Of a DNA stretch of 64,000 bases, positions 1 through 11,400 are shown one piece after another. The notes beneath the pieces are model-generated. The model was given only the letters and a program-made list of their open reading frames with translations, made no database searches and was not told the DNA's origin. The stretch spans positions 16,648,273-16,712,272 of the forward strand of contig JASWHV010000018.1 in NCBI GenBank assembly GCA_030760725.1, written 5' to 3'. This DNA comes from Neostapfia colusana (lineage: Eukaryota; Streptophyta; Magnoliopsida; Poales; Poaceae). The position numbers were made by a program, and so were the translations under genes. The stretch's first letter is position 1. Each line of letters starts with the position of its first letter.

Positions 1-1663
1 GATGGTTGTGGCTTGATAGACACTTGGAAGTTTTATTTCTGGACTGTCCATAAATAAGGAGTGAGATTCGTGCACTTCTGAGTTTAAATGCACAACTCGG
101 AGGATGGTGTCTAAAACAGCGCCGTGGCGGGTTAACCACGACATCCCTAGGATGACATCGACATTTTGTCCCTATAAGATTATGAGAGACGTAGGGTAGA
201 CTCTACCCTCTAAGCACAATGGCGCTTTTGGAACCATCATGCTTGCTGAAATTTTCCCACCCGGTGAACAGATCACATAAGGACTATCGGTGGGTAATAT
301 TTGCAAGCTATATTTATCAATGAAAGCTTGGCTAATGAAGCTATGTATGGCGCCTGAATCAAATAGTACTATAGCGGGATGCTGGTGGAGTTGGAACATA
401 CCCGCAAGGATTGGCTCACCCTCCGGCACGTCCTCTATGGCAAGCTGGTGGACAGTGCCGGGCCTAGGGTTTGCCCGCCGCGCATTGGTGGGGTTCCGGG
501 GTTGATTCCTCCCTGGAAACTGTGGTGCAACTCCGCCGCCATGCCTCTCCGGGCAACTGCTGGTGAAGTGTCCTGGACGACCACACTTGTAACATGTGGC
601 CGTTGCTGGTGTCGTGCTCAGGGGACGAAAGCTCAGCATGCGCTGCTGAGGTGCATACGCATGCGGCATCGCCCGTTGCTGCTGTTGTTGCGGAGGTGGT
701 ACTGGCAGTGCCGGCCTGAACGCCGGTGAAGAGTACGGTCAACTGCGGAACGGCATCGACCTCTGGGGTGGCTGCGAGCATGGACCTGATGGTGGGCGAT
801 TCACCATCCGAAACTTCTGAGAAGGACCGCCTCCTTCTCCGCTGCTTTGCGGCGCGCTTCGCTTTCTCTCCGCCGCTGCTAACTCCTTGCTGGAGTCCTC
901 TTGAACAATCGCAGCATCAATTATGTCATTGAGGCTGCCGCGATTGAACATCGCCAATTTCTCCTTCAGGAGCGGGTTAAGCCCCTGGTAAAAGTGGTCC
1001 CGCCGCTTCTCGTCGGTATCTGCATGATACGACGCATAGAGCGCGAGATCGTTGAACGCCCTGGAGTATTCCAGCGCGTTCCGGCTCCCCTGTTACAGGT
1101 GTAAGAATTCCTGCGTCTTCCCCTTCATCAAACCTGGCAGTATGTGATAGGCCCTGAAGGCCGTCCGGAACTCCGTCCAGGTCATAACTCGGTCGGTGGG
1201 CTGTGAAGCACAAAAGTTTGCCCACCACGCGCTCGCGGATCCTTGGAGCTGCTGGACCGCGAACTAAGTCTTGCACTGCTCACTTATCTGGAGCAGCCCG
1301 AACTTCATCTCTATCGCGCGGAGCCAGTTGTCCACGTCAAGAGGTTCATCCGCCCGTTGAGAATACCGGGGGATGAGTCTCCAGGAAGTCGGAGTAGGAG
1401 CTCTGTTGATGCTCCTCACGATCTTGATGTCTCTCTGGGCGAGACGTATTGGCGATAAGAGTTTGCAGCAACTCCGTGTGCTGCTGATGCGAACCCGCCA
1501 TCGCCGCGACGATGTCGGCCAATGTAACCGTTGGCAGTGGCGGTGGCGGTGTTTGCTGTTGCTGTTGCTGCTGCTGTCCCGAGGAGTCCTCGGGGGGCTG
1601 TTGGGAGGTCTCTCCCCCTTGGCTAGTACCCCCAACATCCGGGTTGGCACAAGTTCGCGTCAT
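1..1663 (-). pseudogene. TK1 gag-protease, degenerate and partial
   Basis: Gag forms the capsid/nucleocapsid of the retroelement particle and the protease cleaves the polyprotein. The N-terminus starts at 1663 and has a glutamine run encoded by CAG/CAA repeats near 1550-1580, followed by the gag core (YSDFLETHPPVFS, then NWLRAIEMKFGLL after a frameshift near 1370). Further pieces include LAMFNRGSLNDIIDAAIVQ (about 900-960). A CX2CX4HX4C zinc knuckle lies at 553-594 and the retropepsin motif VLFDSGAIHSF with its catalytic Asp at about 358-360. A stop at 172-174 interrupts the protease; the frame then continues (VILGMSWL) to the left edge. At least two or three frame changes make it non-functional. 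The continuation into RT is off-window. Confidence 0.85.
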
Positions 1664-1935
1664 TCTGAAATTCCAAACAGCAGCGATTAGCTCATGTCAT
1701 ACTTAAAATTCCATATGCAACAGTAGGTATTGAAGTGACACATGATTAATTTGCACAACATTCACATATATTGATAAAGCATAAACTTTATACAAGATAC
1801 ATTATTCTCGGGTCTCCGAGAAGTCTTGCTCATGTCGTCACTACCTATACATACGCTACTGTCTACACGACATGTCACCGATTACAAAAGTTGGGTTACA
1901 CTACCCTAGCTGCCCTACTTGGCAACTGTAACCCC

Positions 1936-2880
1936 CTACTCGGAGTAGAACTCGACCTCCTGCGGGTCGTCCTCCTCCGGTACCTCTGCTGGTGGCTCAG
2001 GATCTACCACCTCTTCTCCCATCTCGGGTTCTCTCATTGCTGGAAGACCCAAGACTACCGGTATGCCTAATACCAGAGGTACGAGGTCCTGCAAAGCATG
2101 CACCTCGTCCATGGCCTGGTTGTAGTCTTCTTCCCAGCCTTGCCCTTCCTCAATAGTGTCGTCCTGCTCTTGAGCAAGGTCCTCATTCTGCTGGGTTAAA
2201 GTCTGCACCAGCTCTTGTAACGCCGCGATGTCGACACGGCTTTTCTTCTTCGCCTTCTTCAGACGATGCAACTGCTCATGCTGTTCATTCAGTCGCTTGA
2301 TTGTCAGAAGGAGCACATTGCGGAGTGCGCTGTGAGCACTCTCAAAATGGTCTCCACGGCTTGTGCTCTCCTTGAGCTCTGTGGCGAGATGCTCCGTATG
2401 AACAGCTTGGCTGTCCATCACGCTGTTTCCCGCCCTCATCTGGAGGCTGAGGTTTGCCTCTGCGGGGTTTTACCTCGGGCAACTCGGGTCTGTTGCCTCC
2501 CGGTACCTCCCTTCCCACACATGATGAGCCCGTCCCTCCACCGGAACGAGCGCGTATGGAGTGCCCTCCATCGCTCTCACGTGTAGCTGGCAGAAACGTG
2601 ACATGGTGTCATGGGCTGCCACTTGCCACATTCCCTCAGGTTGTCTACCTCTCACCGTAACGGTGAACGGCGCCCACCCGGGTGGCGTAGGTCCTGTAGG
2701 GACTTCAACATGAATTGTCCACGTCTTGTTCCCCTCTTCGCCTTCTTCCTTGGCGAAGTACTGCGGCATCTGGTTGTATCCGAAATATTGAAGCATCTGC
2801 CTCAATGCCTCCGGATAGCCGCTGTGGTGAGAACAGTGAGATACCACCCACCCGTTCTCCAACTGCTTATCTGCTGTCAT
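1936..2880 (-). pseudogene. Extra ORF upstream of TK1 gag (coiled-coil protein, one nonsense codon)
   Basis: This is a sense-strand frame of 315 codons between leader and gag. A single TAA (2470-2472) splits it, and the same frame is open on both sides. The N-terminal half (about 136 residues) is rich in W, H and G, with TWTIHVEVP, TVTVRGRQPEGMW and VVSHCSHHSGYPEALRQM; I recognise no catalytic motif. The C-terminal half (about 165 residues) looks like a coiled coil (LNEQHEQLHRLKKAKKK, ALQELVQTLTQQNEDL) and ends in a strongly acidic tail (EEVVDPEPPAEVPEEDD). It has its own start 1.2 kb upstream of the gag start, in element orientation. I think similar unnamed proteins occur beside gypsy elements in grass annotations, but I cannot verify that. 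The function is unknown; a particle-associated or accessory role is inference. TK2, TK5 and TK6 have no counterpart in this position. Confidence 0.7.
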
Positions 2881-4222
2881 CTGTGAAAATATATTTTTGA
2901 TCTGTCAAATATTAATTTAAACAGTAAACCATTGAGTTATAACATAAGACATGTCACTTGTAGCTCAACATCAAAGTTAAAGCTTTCCAGAAAGTATTTG
3001 CTTGGCCTAAGATCTGTCCTGGTTCAAAAGTTATGAGATGTCAAAGTTAACAGAATTTCTGGAGAAGATTGGACAGCACCTCCCTGCTTTAGGTACTGTT
3101 TTGATCCAAGAATTCCAGTTAATTCTGCTCTCAATCTGACAAGACTTTCTGTTACAAAGTTGTAACCCATCTCATAAGATTTCCAGAACTACCTCATTTT
3201 CTATTTTTGGATTTTTATGCAGGAAGTTATGCTCAATTTACAGAGAGTTTACAGAGAGTGTTTGCTCTGCCCTGTTTTCTGGACAGTTTCAACTCTACTG
3301 TATTTTTCGATTGGTTAAGGGATGAAACACCTCTGGACCTTTACAGAAGAGTTGTAAAGTTCTTCCAAAGCTTTCCAGAAATTCATCATATGACCCCAAC
3401 CTCTAAAGAACTCGACCTCTAACCTCTGATTAACTTCAGCCATTATTCAGCTGAAAACAGAGGACTCTGTCCTTAATATCCTATAAGTTGAACACTTGTT
3501 TACTTTGAATATTCTGATTAAGGGAAAGATTTAACTCAAGTTTTAGTGCTTTGGATCAAAACCTTCAAGTTTTTACAATGAAGTGGTTCATTTAGTGGGG
3601 TGTGACGTCGATGCGTCACCAAATCATGTCGGTACTACGTCCTCACAAAGAAAAACCTATACCGGACTTAGCCTTCTTTGTTAATTCAGTGGCACTAAAA
3701 TGTCACTCACACACGGATGCTACACGTCTACCGTTTCGTGGTTAGACTACTGGCAGAAACTCAAACAATCATCAGACTCGGATGCACACCGAGCCCGGTA
3801 TCCATACAGTTCGTACACCCGGCCGTCATAACTCGCCCGGATGTTCTCAAGCCAACCACGCCTTGAGTTACGTGTTCACGTTTCAGACCACGTGACGGAG
3901 TCTCCCAAATTGCACCACGCACGCCAGGGACAGACGTTGCTCGTATACCCCAAACGACATGAAGAGTCGTAGAGGATATTAAAGCGGGTCGGGTTACCTG
4001 CCACCCGTGGGGCTCCACCCTTCAGCTTGTGCGCACTGGTGGACAGCGCTTACGTGTACTCCCCAAGACATAAACGTCCCAATATACACGATTTTCCTAC
4101 ATAATCAAATAGGTTAATATGCCACTTTCTATACACTAATAACATCCTTATACGGGCTACTAACTCGTTCCTCACTGGATTTTTGAAAAAGATGACCTTT
4201 TTAGTGCGTTAAACCTCAAGCG
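2881..4222 (-). other. TK1 untranslated leader
   Basis: No coding sequence is supported between the PBS and the extra ORF. Parts are clearly homologous to the leader of TK2: for example 3230-3330 matches about 16815-16915, and the block around 3600-3690 (with the TGCGTCACC and TCGGTACTACGTCC motifs) recurs in TK2, TK3, TK5 and TK6. It probably holds the packaging and translation-start signals of the genomic RNA, by analogy only. Confidence 0.7.
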
Positions 4223-4235
4223 AGCTCTGATACCA
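4223..4235 (-). promoter_or_regulatory. TK1 primer-binding site (tRNA-Met type)
   Basis: The plus strand reads AGCTCTGATACCA; the reverse complement TGGTATCAGAGCT matches the 3' end of plant initiator tRNA-Met, the usual primer for minus-strand synthesis in these elements. It sits 4 bases inside the LTR edge at 4240. Confidence 0.9.
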
Positions 4236-4239
4236 ACGC

Positions 4240-7200
4240 TGGCATGATCCCACGGTCTTGTCGAGCCAGGATCACGCTGAGGGGTGCTGCGTTGCACAGC
4301 ACCGAATAACACACATCAAAGGTACAAAGCGGAACCAAAACTTTTATTACATAAAGTGGTTTATGAACATTTTCACATCAAAATAGGTCCAGTCTACACT
4401 CACGGGCGTAGACTACGCATCAAGTTCACGTTCAGCCCGTGAACGTGTCCTTGCTAGCACACACACACAATAACACGGCGGCGTGCACGACTCCCACTCG
4501 ACGGGGTTCCCCTCCTGGGGTTCCGTCTCCTCCTCGGGAGTCCCTTCCTCATAGAACCCTGCAAAAGCTTCAAACACAAGCAGTGAGAACGAAGGCTCAG
4601 CAAGTCTGACCCATCTCACCTAAACATGGAACTTCTACATGAGGGGTGATGGGTACATGAGGAAAAATCATTTGCAAAGGACTCGCCTAATTAGTGGAAC
4701 CTTACTTTCAAGTTTTAGCAGCAGGTGGTGGAGAACCTTACGCTAAGGCACATGAGAGAGCCGCAATCAAACAAGAAGCGCATTTCTCTCATGTACTTTG
4801 CCCAAAGTTGAAAGGAACTTTAATTAGCTCTAAACTACAGCAAATCATTAACAATAAAGTCCGTCTTTCAATCAGCAACATTTTAACATGTGACTAGCCT
4901 GTTCTTTCTACATCACGGTACAGTGAACAAGTGGTACTCACTGACCGCGAGGGACGGCGATTATAATCGATTTACACCTGCAGGGTTACCCGAACAACCC
5001 GTCACGTACGCCCGTACTCGATGTTGCCTACAGCAACCATCACGGACACCGTACGCAACTATCTTTCACCCGTCAGCCAGATGTTGAACCGGTCCAATCG
5101 TCCCGAGCAAGAGGTCTCTGCACGCGCATCTCAGTGCCGCCAGCCGATTTACACCTCGAGCTCTCAACCTACCCCCTGAACGACCAGCTATGCCTCAACA
5201 CCCAGCTACCCGAGTTACATCGGTTTCCCGGTTCCCATATAGCCGGTAGGTCTTCGGTACTATTCTAGCTTGTTCAACAGGCCCGCACACGGCTCGGTCC
5301 TCAATCAACACAAGCGGAGCTACAGCACACAGGCCCCCAAAGTCCTGCTGCCCTTACTCTCCGCTCGGTCTCATCTTTCTTACCATGTGTATCATGTGCT
5401 ATCTCTACCCGAGTCGAGTGCCTCTAGCCTATGCTCGTGAGTAGTTTCAACTACTCGACTTGTACCGAATCCTACACTATCTTAGCATTGCAGTAGCTAA
5501 CGGGATTTGCAATCCTAAACACAACCCATGGTTTTCTTGGCTATGCAATTGGGTTTTCAAACAAGACTCTAATGCAAAGAATAAGGTACTCAAGTATGTG
5601 CTCAAAACAATAAAAACTTGTAAAAAGGTCAATGCAAACCGGAGCTTGCCTTGCTGCTCTTGGTCGTACGCTAGCTGCTCCTCCGGAGTAACGAAGTCTA
5701 GGACTTCGGGTTCCTCCTCGACCTTAGCGACTACATGATATACAAGTATATGTATTAATTTAAATACATTTGATTGAATTTAAATTTGTGAAGTCTATAA
5801 CTCTTACTGGACAAACCCAATGACTGTGAAACTATTACTATGGTTTAGTTACAACCTAAACACAAACTTGGTCAAGTTTTAGTTGCAGCAAAGCTCATTT
5901 GAGCCCTCCACAATTATTATGTACTTGACCTTAATCGAAGGCTTGTAGAGTGTTCTAAGGATTTTTCATGAAACAAACTATGACTTTCTGAAAACTAGGT
6001 TTTCAGAGGGTTCTAATGGAATTGGTCTCACTTAATTTGAAGGTTCCTAACTAAAGATATGAGCTAAACAATTCCAGAGGAAATTCTGAAAATGTTTCTG
6101 AACATTTTCTATTTTCTCTGGAACAGTTTCACTAATCACACCATTAGGTGGATCAAATGAGCTCAAATAGATCTGAATTTTTTATGGTAGTTCATGGATA
6201 TTTTGGTGAACATCCCAGCAAAATTTCAGAATTTTCCTCCAAAGGATTCTCCAGTTAAAATTCCAAACAGTTTAAAATTTGAGGAATTGATTCTGGAGAA
6301 TTAAGGGTTTTCATGAAGTGAAACTTGATTTTCTGGAAAGTGCTCAGAGATCTGAATCCAACAAAATTTGGTTCACTCAATTTGGAGCTTCCTAGCCAAA
6401 GTTATGCGGTTTTGAAGTTTGAACTGAAACTGAAATTTGGGGAAAAGTTTAAATCTGCCGGTGGGCCACGGGGACACGTGTTGCGCGCTGAGGCGTCGGC
6501 ACACCAGGGTCTACGGGGTTTTTGCGCGCCAGCACACCGGATCCGAGCCGCAGCCCGATTCCGATTTAAATTATGAGTCGCTGACAGCTGGGGTCCACCC
6601 CCTTTGTCTACCTCTCGCCGCCCGCGCTCTGCCGCCGGGGTACCTCGCCGGAGAGCTCGCCGGCAGCTTCTGTGGAGCTCCAAACTTCACGATTTTGGCC
6701 GCCCCTGCCTACTTTCACTCGGGGAACACGATTCCGGCCTCAGCTCGTCATGAAATGGCTGGCACATGGTCGGCGACGAGCAGCAGTCTCGGGAGATCTT
6801 CGGCCGTGTTGGCCGTCCTCCCTAGCACCTAACCCTATCGAGCTAAGGGTCGTCGAGCATCAGTGGACCATAGGAAAGGTCGACATGAGCTCCACGGAGC
6901 TCGGGAAGGGCTGTGTTGGGCTGTCACCGTGCGACCTAGGCCGGAAATCAGGATTTTTACTAAAACTCGAAGAACAGCGGTTTCCCTCCACGATTCTTCG
7001 GTGTTCCTGCTCCTATGGACTCGTACGGCTACTAGAAGTGATCTTCTCCATGAGAGGATGAGTGATGCAGTGTGGCTTACGAATTTCTCTGATCGATACA
7101 GACCTCACTTTTGCACACCGTCGCGAAAACATGAAATTCCGACCTAAGCAGCGTTTGTCACACCGCCGGAGCTTGCGGAAATGAAAGAGGGACTGAAGGA

Positions 7201-8290
7201 GAACCTTTTTGCTGTTTACAGCTCGGTGAACGGTGGGCTGTGGTGGCCGGAAGAATGGTTCCCGCAGTGGCGGCTCGAGCTGAACCGGCAGAGAAAGGAT
7301 CGCCGCGGTGGAGCTCGGGGAAGACTGCGCAGGGTCTGGAACCGATGCGAAGGTGTTGAAGATGGCTTGGCGCACCCGGTGCTGGTCACAGATCGCCGGA
7401 AGGGTCACTGGATCGGCCGGGCGATGAGGAACCGACAGTTTACTCGGGCGGCGAGGAGCTTCGGCTTTCTGGGTGGAAATGCGACGAGGCAGCGGTGAAG
7501 ACCCCCTGCGACTGCTCGGGCGCGCAGATAGGGGCCCTGCGAGGCGGTTCACCGGCAGAGAGCGGCAAGCAGCTGCTGTCCTCGCCGTTTCTTCGCCGTG
7601 GCGGTCGCTGCAGCGTGCGCGAGTACCCGAGCTGAGCTCTCAGTCGGTTTCTTCTGCCTCAGTGGCTGACATGTGGGTCCCACCCGGGGTTTTAACCTCT
7701 GAAATTCACTCCTAATCACTGTTATAAACAGTGAGCCCCAAAATACCCATGGTGATTCAAATTATTCACCCATTAGCCATTTGAATTGATTAGAATTCAA
7801 ATTGGGTTTGGTTTGAATGAATTTCAGCACATGTTCAGTTTGAAATTCAAATAAAGTTTGAATTTGCCCCACTTAGCTCATGTCAAGATCAACTCCAAAT
7901 GGAGTGAAAATTGGTGTGTGATCTCACAAAAATGTGATGAATAAGAATATGCCTCCCACTTTTGAATTCATGGGATAAAAACAGTTTGAATTTGAATATG
8001 GTTTCAAACTGCCCACTTTCTAGCTATACCCAAAATGACCTCAAAAAGGTTTTGAATTTGGGTGAAACTTGGCATGGACATCCCTAGCAATGTGTAGGAG
8101 TTTTCATATGCCCAGCCCCTCTATATCACATGTGGGAAATACCACTTTTGCAATATGTGAGTTTGTTCTCTAATGAGCATGTTGATGGTGGTTACTTGCC
8201 CTTCATTTGTGTTCATGAACTTGCTTCAAATGAGGTGTGTGGTGTGGTGATGAACACTTTAAACATGTGTCAAAAACTGAGGCCCTTACA
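4240..8290 (-). repeat. TK1 5' LTR (about 4.05 kb)
   Basis: On the plus strand it runs from TGGCATGATCCCACGG to GAGGCCCTTACA. It matches the TK2 LTRs along its length, with more differences from them than they show from each other. Its layout is an AT-rich outer part, a GC-rich core (about 6440-7700), then AT-rich again. The element-sense 5' end (8290) is TGTAAGGGCC. No functional gene is supported inside; the frames in the GC-rich core are discussed separately. Confidence 0.9.
7716..7734 (-). promoter_or_regulatory. Candidate LTR promoter: TATA-like core in an inverted repeat
   Basis: TCACTGTT-ATA-AACAGTGA is a perfect 8 bp inverted repeat around ATA. It gives TTTATAA on the element-sense strand, at the edge of the GC-rich core. 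The same site in the TK2 LTRs (11905-11923 and 21304-21322) reads GTAAA instead of ATAAA, so the TATA is lost there. The promoter role is inference from position and composition. Confidence 0.35.
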
Positions 8291-8426
8291 AGATCATTTC
8301 TGGATCAAAAGTTATGATTGTTCAAAGTTGACAGAATTTCTGGATAAAATTTGCCAGCATCTCCTTTGTATGTGTCTGTTTTCATCACAGTTGTACATAA
8401 AAAGGGAGTACAATTCTGAACAAACT
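8291..8426 (-). other. Slice of TK3 leader between TK1 and TK2
   Basis: These 136 bases match the leader segment of TK2 at about 16410-16530 (GATCAAAAGTTATGATT, GACAGAATTTCTGGATAAA). Their continuation is found right of TK2, from 21885. They are the piece of TK3 left between two separate insertions. The last five bases, AAACT (8422-8426), are the left target duplication of TK2. Confidence 0.8.
8422..8426. repeat. TK2 target-site duplication, left copy (AAACT)
   Basis: AAACT directly precedes the LTR start TGACACG and is repeated directly after the other LTR end at 21880-21884. A 5 bp duplication is typical of Ty3/gypsy integration. Confidence 0.9.
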
Positions 8427-11400
8427 TGACACGACCCCACGGTCTTGTCGAGCCAGGATCACGCTGAGGGGTGCTGCGTTGCACAGCAACGGATTACACA
8501 CGTCAAAGGTACAAAGCGGAAGCGAAATTTTATTACATAAACAAGTTTATGAACATGTTTACATCGAAATAAGTTCAGTCTACACTCACGGGCGTAGACT
8601 AAGCATCAAGTGCACGTTCAGCCCTTGAACGTGTCCTTGCTAGCACACACGCACACTAACTCTGCGGCGTGCACGACTCCCACTCGACGGGGTTCCCCTC
8701 CTGGGGTTCCGTCTCCTCTCCGGGAGTCCCTTCCTCAGAGAACCCTGCAAAAGCTTCAAACACAAGCTGTGAGCACGAAGGCTCAGCAAGTCTGACCCGT
8801 CTCACCTAAACATGAAACTTCTACACGAGGGGTGATGGGTACATGAGACAAAATCATTTGCAAAGGACTCGCCTAGTTAGTGGAACCTTACTTTCAAGTT
8901 TTAGCAACAGGTTGTGGAGAACCTTACGCAAAGGCACATGAGAGAGCCGCAATCAAACAAGAAACGCATTTCTCTCATGTGCTTTGCCCAAAGTTGAAAA
9001 GAACTTTAGTTAGCTCTAGACTACAGCAAATCATTAGCATTCAAGTTCATCTTTCAATCAGCAACATTTTAACATGCAACTAGCCTGTTCTTTCTACGTC
9101 ACAGTACAGTGAACAAGTGGTACTCACTGACCGCGAGGGACGGCGATTATAATCGATTTACACCTGCAGGGTTACCCGAACAACCCGTCACGTACGCCCG
9201 TACTCGATGTTGCCTACAACAACCATCAAGGACGTCGTACGCAACTACCTTTCACCCGTTAGCCAAATGTTGAACCGGTCCAATCGTCCCGAGCAAGAAG
9301 TCTCTGCACACGCATCTCAGTGCCGCCAGCCGATTTACACCTCGAGCTCTCAACCTACCCTCTGAACGACCAGCTATGCCTCAACACCCAGCTACCCGAG
9401 TTACATCGGTTTCCCGGTTCCCATATATCCGGTAGGTCTTCGGTACTGTTCTAGCTTGTTTAACAGGCCCGCACACGGCTCGGTCCTCAATCGACACAAG
9501 CGGAGCTACAGCACACAGGCCCAAAAGTCCTGCTGCCCTTACCCTCCGCTTGGTCTCATTTTCTTGCCATGTGTTTCATGTGCTATCTCTACCCGAGTCG
9601 AGTGCCTCTAGCCTATGCTCGCGAGTAGTTCAGCCTACTCGACTTGTACCGAATCCTACACTATCTTAGCATTGCAGTAGCTAACGGGGTTTGCAATCCT
9701 AAACCCAACCCATGATTTTCTTGGCTATGCAATTGGGTTTCCAAACAAGACTCTAATGCAAAGAATCATAATATTCAAGTAAGTGCTCAAAACAATAAAA
9801 TTTGTAAAATGGTTAATGCAAACCGGAGCTTGCCTTGCTGCTATTGGTTGTAGGATAGCTGCTCCTCCAGAGTAACGAAGTCTAGGACTTCGGGTTCCTC
9901 CTCGACCTTAGCGACTACATGATAGAAGCAATACATGTATTAATTTAAATGCAGTTGTATTAACTTTTAACTTGTGAAGTCTATAACTCTTACTAGACAA
10001 GTCCAATGACTGTGAAATTTTTACTGTGGCTTGGTTACAACCTAAACAGAGACTTTGTCAAGTTTTAGTTGCAGCAAAGCTCATTTGAGCCCTCCACAAT
10101 TAATCATGTACTTGACCTTAATTGAAGGCTTTTAGGGTGTTCTAAGGATTTTCATGAAACAAACTATGACTTTCTGAAAACTAGATTTTCAGAGGGTTCT
10201 AATGGAGTTGGTCTCACTTAATTTGAAGGTTCATAACTAAAGATATGAGCTAAACAATTTCAGAGAAAATTCTGAAAATGTTTCTGAACATTTTCTATTT
10301 TCTCTGGAACAGTTTCACTAATCACACCATTAGGTGGATCAAATGAGCTCAAATTGGTATGAAATTTTTATGGTAGTTCAGGTATATTTTGGTGAATATC
10401 CCAGCAAAATTTCAGGATTTTCCTACAAAGGATTCTCCAGTTAAAATTCCTAACACTTTAAATTTTGAGGAATTAATTCTGGAGAAACAAGGGTTTTCAT
10501 GAAGTGAAACTTGATTTTCTGGAAAGTGCTCAGAGTTCTGAATCCAGCAAAATTTGGTTCACTCGATTTGGAGCTTCCTAGCCAAAGTTATGAGGATTTG
10601 AAGTTTGAATGGAATCTAGAAATCGGGAGAAAAGTTTAAACTTGCGGGGGCCCACGGGGACACGTGTTGAGCGCGGAGGTGTCCGGCACACTGAGGCCCA
10701 TAGGGTTTTTGCGCGCCAGCACACCAGATACCGGCCGCAGCCCGATCCCGATTTAAAATACCTCCCGCTGACAGCTGGGGTCCACCCCCTTCTTCAACCT
10801 CTCGCTGCCCGCGCTCCGCCGTCGAGGAACCTCGCCGGAGAGCTCACCGGCAGCTTCTGTAAAGCTCCAAACTTCACGATCTTGACCGCCCCTGCCTACT
10901 TTCACTCGGGGAACAGGATTCTGGGGTCAGCTCGTCATGACAACGGCCGGTACATGGTCGGCGACGAGCCACAGCCTAGGGAGAACTTCGGTCGCGTTGT
11001 CCACCCTCCCTAGCACCTGCCTCGATCAAGCTAAGGGTTGTCGAGCATCATTGGATCATAGGAAAGGTCGACATGAGCTCTACGGAGCTCGGGAAGGGCT
11101 GTGTTGGGCTGTCACCGTGCGACCTAGGCCGGAAATCGGGATTTCTACTAAAACTCGAAGAACAGCGGTCTCCCTCCACGGTTCTTCGTGGTTCCTGCTC
11201 CTATGGACCCGCACGGGCTACTAGAAGTGATCCCCTCCATGAGAGGATGAGTGATGTAGTGTGGCTTATGAATTTCTCGGATCGGTACCGACCTCACTTT
11301 TGCACATCGTCGCGAAAATATGAAATTCCGGCCGGAGCAGTGCTTGTCACGCCGCCGGAGCTTGCAGAAATGAAAGAGAGGTTGGAGGCGAACCTCTTTG

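Larger units (their letters stand above)
1..8290 (-). mobile_element. TK1: Ty3/gypsy chromovirus-like element, 5' half only
   Basis: Reading on the minus strand, a 4.05 kb 5' LTR (8290 to 4240) is followed by a tRNA-Met type PBS, a long leader, an extra ORF, and gag-protease that leaves the window at base 1. RT, integrase and 3' LTR lie outside. The LTR matches both LTRs of TK2, whose pol carries a chromodomain, so I infer the same Tekay/Del-type lineage. The bases just right of the LTR (AGATC, 8291-8295) should be one target duplication; its partner is off-window. The flanking DNA is TK3 leader, so TK1 inserted into TK3. Confidence 0.85.

Noticed and set aside
1936..2439. Host kinesin- or myosin-like gene suggested by the coiled coil
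   Set aside because: The frame is continuous with 2470-2880 apart from one stop and sits between leader and gag of TK1 in the same orientation, so it belongs to the element.
3207..3422. Short plus-strand frames in the leaders (for example 3207-3422 and 16794-17063) that look alike
   Set aside because: They are antisense to the elements and alike only through leader homology; no start context or domain supports coding.
8880..9083. 67-residue plus-strand frame also present at 4694-4897 and 18281-18484
   Set aside because: It is conserved only because the three LTRs are copies of one sequence. It is antisense to the elements, with no motif and no sign of selection beyond shared ancestry.
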